In this document: positions 5,087-10,592 of the stretch, in pieces
Position numbering within the stretch: position 1 is the first letter of the stretch
Layout: every line of letters begins with the position of its first letter
Assembly (NCBI GenBank): GCA_021824055.1
Contig: JAKALV010000100.1
Coordinates: 1-10,592 of the forward strand
Source of the DNA: Acidobacteriota bacterium
GTDB taxonomy: Bacteria > Acidobacteriota > Vicinamibacteria > Vicinamibacterales > SCN-69-37
Reading direction: 5' to 3'
Length of the DNA stretch: 10,592 nt
Program-made: the position numbers and the translations under genes
The notes under the pieces: model-generated
Databases searched by the model: none
Seen by the model: the letters and a program-made list of their open reading frames with translations, nothing else
Told to the model about the DNA's origin: nothing

Positions 5087-6784
5087 TTACTTGATCGCCT
5101 TGAACACCGGTTCGATATCCACCGGCACGTCCTTGAGCTTGTCGAGCACGCGCTGCACTTCAGGACGGATCACCATCGCCTTGGTGAGCAGCGCCTTGGC
5201 GGCGTCGTAGTTGCCCTCGGCTTCAATCGTCATCAGGTCATGCGTCAGTCCGGCCACGGCGTCGCGGATCTTCGCGTCGGCCACGGCGAACGTGCCGTCG
5301 GCGTTCACGGTGAAGGCGCCGCGATCCATGAGATCGCTCAGCTGTAAGGAGATGCCCTTGCCGTGGGCCTCGGTGACGCCGAAACGGATGGCGCGGAACG
5401 CCGAGGCGAGAAACGTGGTGTACATCGTGTTGGCCACGTCTTTCGAGATCACGCCCTTGTCGGCGAGCTGTTGCAGCGCCCAGAGGCCCGAGATGTCCGC
5501 CTTCGCTTCTTCGAGCGCCGCGTAGGTGTCCTTGAGCGCGAGGCGCACGGCGTCGCCTTTCGCGGCCTTGGAGCCCGGGGCGGGCGCCTGCACCTGATGC
5601 GGTCCAAGGCCGTGCATGAGCTCGTGCATGACGGTGTGCGTGAAGAACGCGTCGAACGACACCTTCGCCGCATCCGCCGGCGCCAGTGCGATCTTCGAGA
5701 TCGGCACGAGCACGTTCGTGAACTTGGCTTCCTGCACGTTCTTGAGCATCACGCGCTTGGAACCCTTTTCCTTGATGACGCGATCGTCGTTCGGCAGGTT
5801 GTACGCGGTGGTCTGGATGCCGCGGTTGCCGTCGCCCGAGCTGAACACCGAGTTCACGACGCGCATCGGCGCCATGCCGCCGAGCTTCGGATTGCGGTAC
5901 TTCGGATCGATCGGCAGCGCGTCTTCGAGGCCCTGCAACTGGCTTCCCATCGTGCCGAGCTTCCGGGTCTCCGCGTCGTCGCGCACGCCGATGAACGCTT
6001 CGAACCCCGCTTTGTAGCCGAACCACTCGTCCTCGTAGGTCTCGTACGGCCCGATCGTCGGCTCGATGGACGCGTCGAGCTCCATCCAGGCCATGTCGCT
6101 CGCGAAGTAGTCGTTCGAGAGAAGCGCCGCGGCGCGAAGCTCGAGGAACTTCTCCAGCGTGGGCTGCGTGGTGAGCGCCGCCGCTTCCTTGAGCTTGGAG
6201 GAGACCGCGATGAGCGTGTTCTGGTACGCCACGTTGTACGGCACGGTCATGAGCGTGCCGTCGGGGCCGCGCCGGATGACGGAGAAGAACCCGGTCGCCT
6301 CCGCCTGCTTGCCGGCCGGCAGCGAGTTGATCCACTGCTCAACTTCAGCCCTCGTCGCGTCGGCCGGATAGTGGTTGCCCATCTCCGGCTTGTTCGGCGC
6401 GCCGGGCACAAACGGCTTGTTGTGGTCGATCCGGTCCCACGGCCCCTTGTTGATCAGGAAATAGTGGAGCAGGGCCTGTCCTCGGGGCGAGTGATCCGCG
6501 GCCAGGTGCGCCAGCATCGAGGCGTTGTCGGCCCAGACCTGCTCGAGGAACACGCCATCGAACAGTTGAGCGGCCTCGACAATCTTGGCGAGCGCCTGGC
6601 GCTCGTTGTCGGGCATGGCGGAGAGATCGGCGGTGATCTCCACCGGCGTGTATTGGCGGATTCGTGCCTCCAGTTGCGGGTCAGCCCCCGTGGCGGAGGG
6701 CGGTGGCGGCGGAGCCGGAGCCGTTCCGTAAGCCGAAAGTCCAGCGAAAGTGGCAGCAGTTAGCACAGCGGACAGGAAGCGCAT
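5087..6784 (-). CDS. Exported M49-like metallopeptidase (dipeptidyl-peptidase III family)
   Basis: A 565-residue protein starting MRFLSAVLTAATFAGLSA, a Sec signal peptide followed by a proline-rich stretch (about residues 23-31). The zinc site is HELMH (His387, Glu388, His391) in the stretch HTVMHELMHGLGPH, with the third ligand in EEAKAD (Glu425/Glu426) 35 residues on. That motif pair, HExxH or HExxGH plus EExxAD, characterises peptidase family M49, which removes N-terminal dipeptides. The motif here is the short pentapeptide form rather than HExxGH. Members in this length range occur in bacteria as DPP III family proteins, and activity on dipeptides is not assured. The ATG at 6784 was preferred to a TTG three codons upstream because the signal peptide begins there. 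The gene is divergent from aceE and convergent with the M28 gene. Confidence 0.82.
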   Translation of the reverse strand: MRFLSAVLTAATFAGLSAYGTAPAPPPPPSATGADPQLEARIRQYTPVEITADLSAMPDNERQALAKIVEAAQLFDGVFLEQVWADNASMLAHLAADHSPRGQALLHYFLINKGPWDRIDHNKPFVPGAPNKPEMGNHYPADATRAEVEQWINSLPAGKQAEATGFFSVIRRGPDGTLMTVPYNVAYQNTLIAVSSKLKEAAALTTQPTLEKFLELRAAALLSNDYFASDMAWMELDASIEPTIGPYETYEDEWFGYKAGFEAFIGVRDDAETRKLGTMGSQLQGLEDALPIDPKYRNPKLGGMAPMRVVNSVFSSGDGNRGIQTTAYNLPNDDRVIKEKGSKRVMLKNVQEAKFTNVLVPISKIALAPADAAKVSFDAFFTHTVMHELMHGLGPHQVQAPAPGSKAAKGDAVRLALKDTYAALEEAKADISGLWALQQLADKGVISKDVANTMYTTFLASAFRAIRFGVTEAHGKGISLQLSDLMDRGAFTVNADGTFAVADAKIRDAVAGLTHDLMTIEAEGNYDAAKALLTKAMVIRPEVQRVLDKLKDVPVDIEPVFKAIK

Positions 6785-6788
6785 GCCG

Positions 6789-6794
6789 TACAAT
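6789..6794 (+). promoter_or_regulatory. Possible -10 box (TACAAT) for aceE-aceF
   Basis: TACAAT matches five of six bases of the sigma-70 -10 consensus and lies in the only AT-rich stretch of the 42-bp gap between the divergent M49-like gene and aceE. The -35 region would fall inside the neighbouring gene and is weak. The same AT-rich stretch could also serve the minus strand. Confidence 0.35.
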
Positions 6795-6810
6795 AAATCA
6801 CTTAATCAGT

Positions 6811-6822
6811 AGAGGATGAAGG
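6811..6822 (+). promoter_or_regulatory. Ribosome binding site of aceE
   Basis: AGAGGATGAAGG ends four bases before the ATG at 6827 and offers two overlapping Shine-Dalgarno matches. The ATG inside it (6816) is followed by an in-frame TGA four codons later, so 6827 is the start. Confidence 0.7.
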
Positions 6823-6826
6823 TCAT

Positions 6827-9517
6827 ATGAAGAATGTGGCGCCTGACGAGGCTTCCGCCCTCGAGGCTGTTGAAACTCGGGAATGGATCGACTCGCTCGA
6901 CTACGTGTTGCAGGGTGGCGATAACGGGCGGACGGTCCGGTTACTGAATGCCCTCCGGCTGCGGGCCAGCCAGGCGGGGGTCAAAGAGCCCTTCACGTCC
7001 AACACGCCCTACCTCAATACCATCCCCGCCCATCAGCAGGTGCCCTACCCGGGCAACCGCGAGATCGAGCGGCGCATCAAGAGTTTGATCCGCTGGAACG
7101 CGGCCGCGATGGTGGTCAAGGCGAACCGCGAGTCGGAAGGCATCGGCGGTCATCTGTCGACCTACGCGTCGGCGGCGACCTTGTACGAGGTCGGGTTCAA
7201 CCACTTCTTCCGCGGCAAGGACGCCGGCCGCGACGCGGATCTCGTCTATTTTCAGGGCCACGCCTCGCCGGGCATCTACGCGCGCGGTTTTCTCGAAGGC
7301 CGGTTCAGCGAGCAGCAGATGGCTAACTTCCGCCACGAAGAGGCGAAGGGCGGCGGCCTGTCGTCGTACCCGCATCCGTGGTTGATGCCCGACTACTGGG
7401 AGTTCCCTACGGTGTCGATGGGCCTCGGACCGCTGTGCGCGATCTATCAGGCGCGATTCGCGAAGTACCTCGAAAACCGCGGCCTCAAGCCCGCATCGGA
7501 CCAGAAGATCTGGGCGTTTCTTGGCGACGGTGAAACGGACGAGCCCGAAGCCCTCGGATCGATTTCGCTCGCCGCGCGCGAGAAGCTCGACAACCTCATC
7601 TTCGTCATCAACTGCAATCTCCAGCGGCTCGACGGGCCGGTGCGCGGCAACCACCAGATCATCACCGAGCTTGAGGCCGTGTTCCGCGGCGCCGGCTGGA
7701 ACGTGATCAAGGTGCTGTGGGGCTCGGACTGGGACGACCTGCTCGCGAAGGACACCGATGGCCTGCTCGCCAAACGCATGGGCGAGATCGTGGACGGCGA
7801 GTACCAGCGGTACGTCGTGGAGGACGGCGCGTACCTGCGCAAACATTTCTGGGGCGCGGATCCGCGGCTGCTCGAGATGGTGCGGCACATCTCCGACGAT
7901 GACCTGCGCAAGTTGCGCGTGGGCGGTCACGACCCGGTGAAGGTGTTCAACGCCTATCGCGCGGCCACGTTGCACAAGGGCCAGCCCACGGTGATTCTGG
8001 CGCGCACGATCAAAGGCTACGGCCTGGGCGAGTCGGCGGAAGGCAAGAACGTCACGCATCAGCAGAAGAAGCTGAAGGGCAGCGAGCTCAAGGAATTCCG
8101 CGATCGCTTCGGCGTGCCGGTGCCTGACGAGACGGTGGAAGACGCGCCGGTTTATCGTCCGGACGAGACGAGTCCCGAGCTGCAGTACATGAAGGCGCGT
8201 CGCGCCGCGCTGGGCGGCTTCGTGCCGCGCCGGGTGCTGGCCGCGCCGCCGATTGCACCGACGGTTACCGAATCGATCGCCACCGCGTTCGAGGAATTCA
8301 AGGCGGGCACTGCGGACAAGAAGGCGTCGACCACGATGGTGTTCGTGAAGATGCTGGGCAAGCTGCTGCGCAACAAGGAGATTGGCAAGCTCGTGGTGCC
8401 GATCGTGCCCGACGAAGCGCGCACCTTCGGCATGGAAGGCCTCTTTCGCGAAGTGGGCATCTACTCGAGCATCGGCCAGGTGTACGAGCCGGTCGACATG
8501 GCCACGCTCCTGTACTACAAGGAGGCGAAGGACGGCCAGATTCTCGAGGAGGGCATCACCGAAGCGGGATCGATGGCGTCGTTCATCGCGGCGGGCGCCG
8601 CGTATGCGAACCAGGGCGTGAACACGATTCCGTTCTTCATCTACTACTCGATGTTCGGGTTTCAGCGCGTGGGCGACTTCATCTGGTCGGCCGCCGATGC
8701 CCGCTGCCGCGGGTTTCTCCTGGGGGGCACCGCCGGACGGACCACGCTCGCTGGGGAGGGCCTGCAGCATCAGGACGGCCAGAGCCACGTGCTGTCGCTG
8801 CCCGTGCCGAACTGCCTGTCCTACGACCCGGCGTACGCGTACGAGCTGGCCACGATCATCAAGGACGGCATCAAGCGGATGTACGTCGACGGCGAGTCGA
8901 TCTTCTACTACCTCACGGTCATGAACGAGGCGTATGCGATGCCGGCGATGCCGAAAGGCGCCGGCGTCGAAGCGGGCATCCTCAAGGGCCTGTATCAGTT
9001 CAAGGCGGGCGACAAGAAATCCAAGCTGCGCGCGCAGCTGCTCGGCAGCGGCACGATCCTGAACGAAGTGGTCAAGGCGCAGGAGATGCTGGCCAAGTAC
9101 GGCGTGTCCGCGGACGTCTGGAGCGCGACGAGCTACAACGAGCTGTACCGTGACGCCAACGCGGTCACGCGCTGGAACATGCTGCATCCGGGCGACACGC
9201 CCAGGGTGCCGTTTGTGACCGAGTGCCTGGCGAAGACCGACGGGCCCGTGATCGCGGCGTCCGACTACCTGAAGAGCCAGCCGGCGATGCTCGCGCAGTG
9301 GATCGGCAAACCGATCACGGCGCTCGGCACCGATGGGTTCGGCCGCAGCGAGGATCGCGCCGCGCTGCGCAACTTCTTCGAAGTGGACGCGCGCTTCGTC
9401 ACCATTGCGACGCTCTCCGCGCTGATGCGCGAGGGGAAGATCGACGCGAAAGTGGTCAAGGCCGCGATCAAGGATCTCGGCATCAACACTGAAAAGCCGA
9501 ATCCGGCAGTGTCATAA
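6827..9517 (+). CDS. aceE: Pyruvate dehydrogenase E1 component, homodimeric type
   Basis: An 896-residue protein, close to the length of E. coli AceE (about 887). It decarboxylates pyruvate on thiamine diphosphate and passes the acetyl group to the lipoyl arm of E2. The ThDP motif begins at GDGETDEPEALGS (Gly233) and ends at NCNLQRLDGPV (Asn264), very like the E. coli enzyme. The inner-loop segment GKNVTHQQKKLKG carries His411, equivalent by alignment to the catalytic loop histidine of E. coli. Other family segments are SEGIGGHLSTYASAATLYEVG near the N-terminus (given here in part of its length), the transketolase central region with GITEAGSMASF, and AGRTTLAGEGLQHQDGQSH. The gene is intact. 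It heads an operon with aceF 106 bp downstream. It could be regulated from the shared divergent gap upstream. Confidence 0.97.
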   Translation: MKNVAPDEASALEAVETREWIDSLDYVLQGGDNGRTVRLLNALRLRASQAGVKEPFTSNTPYLNTIPAHQQVPYPGNREIERRIKSLIRWNAAAMVVKANRESEGIGGHLSTYASAATLYEVGFNHFFRGKDAGRDADLVYFQGHASPGIYARGFLEGRFSEQQMANFRHEEAKGGGLSSYPHPWLMPDYWEFPTVSMGLGPLCAIYQARFAKYLENRGLKPASDQKIWAFLGDGETDEPEALGSISLAAREKLDNLIFVINCNLQRLDGPVRGNHQIITELEAVFRGAGWNVIKVLWGSDWDDLLAKDTDGLLAKRMGEIVDGEYQRYVVEDGAYLRKHFWGADPRLLEMVRHISDDDLRKLRVGGHDPVKVFNAYRAATLHKGQPTVILARTIKGYGLGESAEGKNVTHQQKKLKGSELKEFRDRFGVPVPDETVEDAPVYRPDETSPELQYMKARRAALGGFVPRRVLAAPPIAPTVTESIATAFEEFKAGTADKKASTTMVFVKMLGKLLRNKEIGKLVVPIVPDEARTFGMEGLFREVGIYSSIGQVYEPVDMATLLYYKEAKDGQILEEGITEAGSMASFIAAGAAYANQGVNTIPFFIYYSMFGFQRVGDFIWSAADARCRGFLLGGTAGRTTLAGEGLQHQDGQSHVLSLPVPNCLSYDPAYAYELATIIKDGIKRMYVDGESIFYYLTVMNEAYAMPAMPKGAGVEAGILKGLYQFKAGDKKSKLRAQLLGSGTILNEVVKAQEMLAKYGVSADVWSATSYNELYRDANAVTRWNMLHPGDTPRVPFVTECLAKTDGPVIAASDYLKSQPAMLAQWIGKPITALGTDGFGRSEDRAALRNFFEVDARFVTIATLSALMREGKIDAKVVKAAIKDLGINTEKPNPAVS

Positions 9518-9537
9518 GAGCCAACCACCGTGACGCT

Positions 9538-9599
9538 CGTGAAGAACGTGAAGAACCTCTCTTCGAAAAGCTTCCTTCACGTTCTTTACGTTCTTCACG
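9538..9599 (+). repeat. Long inverted repeat (hairpin) between aceE and aceF
   Basis: The 19-base arm at 9538-9556 (CGTGAAGAACGTGAAGAAC) pairs with 9581-9599 with a single mismatch (a G-T wobble in RNA) around a 24-base loop. Each arm is itself a near-direct double of GTGAAGAAC, so a shifted register (9545-9553 with 9575-9583) is also possible. There is no U-run after it, so it is not a standard intrinsic terminator. It may tune the E1 to E2 ratio, protect the mRNA, or be a dispersed repeat. Confidence 0.85.
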
Positions 9600-9613
9600 G
9601 TGAAAATGGTGTT

Positions 9614-9617
9614 GAGG
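9614..9617 (+). promoter_or_regulatory. Shine-Dalgarno GAGG of aceF
   Basis: GAGG lies six bases before the ATG at 9624. An ATG at 9606 is in frame but meets TGA at 9621-9623, so 9624 is the start. Confidence 0.65.
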
Positions 9618-9623
9618 TTGTGA

Positions 9624-10592
9624 ATGGACTTTGCGATTCCGAATCTAGGTGAAGGCGTCGAGAAAGCCGACGTCGCTCGTGTGATGGTGCATGTCGGCGA
9701 AATCGTCGCCATCGACCAGTCGGTGCTCGAGCTCGAGACGGACAAAGCGACGGTGGAAGTGCCGTCCACCGTCGCCGGCAAGGTGCTGACGGTCAACGTC
9801 AAGGCCGGCGACAAGGTGAAGTCGGGACAGGTCGTGTTCACGGTGGAAGCCGCGGCCGCTGCGCCCGCGCCGCCTGCCGCGGCAGCGTCCACGAAGCCTG
9901 AAAGCGCAGCAGCCACAAAGCCCACTGGCGAAGCTCCCACAACGCCTGAAGGCGCAGCCCCCACAACGCCTGCTGGCGAAGCCGCCACAAAGCCTGAAGG
10001 CGCAGCCCCCACAACGCCCGGAAAAGTCGTCGACATCTCCTCCGCCCGTCCCGCCGCGGCGGCCGTCGCGCCAAAGCCGAACACGGGCGCCGGCGAGCTG
10101 GAGCTGGCCACGCCGGTGCCGGCCGCGCCATCAGTGCGCCGCTACGCGCGTGAGCTGGGCGTCGACATCACCACGGTGGAAGGCACGGGCCCGGGCGGCC
10201 GCATCGGCAACGCCGACGTGAAGCGGCATGTTCGGGGAGTGCTTCTCTCTTCGACGGGTTCGGCAGGTTCGAGGGGTTCGGCCGGTTCGGCCGGTTCAGC
10301 TCGGCCTTCGGCCTCGCTGCCGGATTTCACGAAGTGGGGCGCCGTCGAAACGAGGCCGATGTCGAACATCCGCCGCAAGACGGCGGAACACCTCAGCGAG
10401 GCCTGGGCCACGGTGCCGCACGTGACGCAGAACGACAAGGCCGACGTCACGGCGCCGGAGCAGTTCCGCAAGGCGTACGGCAAGAAGGTCGAGGAGGCCG
10501 GCGGCAAGCTCACGGTGACCGCCATCCTCATCAAGATCGTCGCGATGGCCATCGACCGCTTTCCGCAGTTCGCCTCGTCGGTCGACATGGCC
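9624..10592 (+). CDS. aceF: Dihydrolipoamide acetyltransferase, E2 of pyruvate dehydrogenase (3' end outside window)
   Basis: The first 323 codons of E2, cut by the right edge. It carries the acetyl group from E1 to coenzyme A. Domains in order: one lipoyl domain (residues 1-76) with lipoyl-lysine Lys41 in ELETDKATVEVPS; a long Ala/Pro/Thr linker (77-160); the peripheral-subunit-binding domain (about 162-203) with TPVPAAPSVRRYARELGVD and GTGPGGRIGNADV; a Gly-Ser-Ala linker (about 204-230); and the start of the catalytic acetyltransferase domain (from about 244, RPMSNIRRKTAEHLSEAW). The catalytic HxxxDG motif lies beyond the window. The first linker contains six exact 24-bp units of the repeat found between other genes in this window, and the second contains five 9-bp units. 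Both are in frame. The E3 gene may follow downstream, as is common, but cannot be seen. Confidence 0.95.
   Translation, partial: MDFAIPNLGEGVEKADVARVMVHVGEIVAIDQSVLELETDKATVEVPSTVAGKVLTVNVKAGDKVKSGQVVFTVEAAAAAPAPPAAAASTKPESAAATKPTGEAPTTPEGAAPTTPAGEAATKPEGAAPTTPGKVVDISSARPAAAAVAPKPNTGAGELELATPVPAAPSVRRYARELGVDITTVEGTGPGGRIGNADVKRHVRGVLLSSTGSAGSRGSAGSAGSARPSASLPDFTKWGAVETRPMSNIRRKTAEHLSEAWATVPHVTQNDKADVTAPEQFRKAYGKKVEEAGGKLTVTAILIKIVAMAIDRFPQFASSVDMA
9885..10031 (+). repeat. In-frame 24-bp tandem repeat within aceF (6 units)
   Basis: Units begin at 9888, 9912, 9936, 9960, 9984 and 10008, every interval being exactly 24 bp. The typical unit is CCCACAACGCCTGAAGGCGC followed by AGCC. It encodes the octad (S/A/P)-T-(K/T)-P-(E/T/A)-(S/G)-(A/E)-A over residues 89-136. 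The DNA unit closely matches the non-coding array at 4771-5056. Confidence 0.95.
10257..10301 (+). repeat. In-frame 9-bp tandem repeat within aceF (5 units)
   Basis: GGTTCGGCA, GGTTCGAGG, GGTTCGGCC twice and GGTTCAGCT follow each other without gaps and encode (Gly-Ser-Ala/Arg)5 at residues 212-226. This lies in the linker between the subunit-binding domain and the catalytic domain of E2. Confidence 0.93.

Noticed and set aside
6941..9187. Large minus-strand open frame opposite aceE
   Set aside because: It is a GC-rich shadow of aceE, rich in His/Arg/Val with no domain.
9538..9599. Intrinsic terminator after aceE
   Set aside because: The stem is long but no U-run follows, and aceF continues in the same direction with its own ribosome binding site.

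Overview
This is a high-GC bacterial chromosome window. The gene content is a homodimeric-type pyruvate dehydrogenase E1 beside a lipoyl E2, two exported metallopeptidases with Sec signal peptides, and a MoxR/magnesium-chelatase-like ATPase. With long families of short tandem repeats between genes, it resembles a soil Acidobacteriota such as Vicinamibacteria. That placement is inference from gene content and style; no marker gene is present.

Layout. Positions 1-1317 (minus, running off the left edge) encode a ChlI/MoxR-like AAA+ ATPase. It is divergent, across only 25 bp, from a cytoplasmic glycerophosphodiester phosphodiesterase (1343-2143, plus). Then come a four-helix-bundle (S23/IVP/Avd-like) gene (2378-2755, plus) and a secreted M28 zinc peptidase (3051-4382, plus). 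A 704-bp region without an intact gene (4383-5086) lies between the M28 gene and a convergent M49-like (dipeptidyl-peptidase III family) metallopeptidase (5087-6784, minus). Across a 42-bp divergent gap, aceE (6827-9517) and aceF (from 9624, cut by the right edge) form a pyruvate dehydrogenase operon.

The striking feature is one family of short tandem repeats with periods of 24-27 bp, present in five places: 2127-2240, 2741-3014, 4383-4531, 4771-5056 and, in frame, inside the aceF coding sequence (9885-10031). The units share a core resembling CTCCACAACGCCTG or its reverse complement. Two pairs of arrays face each other as inverted repeats. One pair flanks the four-helix-bundle gene. The other flanks about 210 bp holding only a signal-peptide-like remnant. 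The outer units overlap or abut the stop codons of three genes. In aceF the period is exactly 24 bp, so the repeat encodes an eight-residue Ala/Pro/Thr-rich linker motif. Elsewhere the period is mostly 25-27 bp. The arrays could be a non-autonomous repeat element that settles at gene ends and in tolerant linkers, perhaps linked to the four-helix-bundle protein. That link is a hypothesis.

Functionally, aceE and aceF work together to convert pyruvate to acetyl-CoA. The two peptidases are probably exported and independent. The phosphodiesterase recycles glycerophosphodiesters, and the ATPase is probably a remodelling chaperone whose partner lies outside the window.
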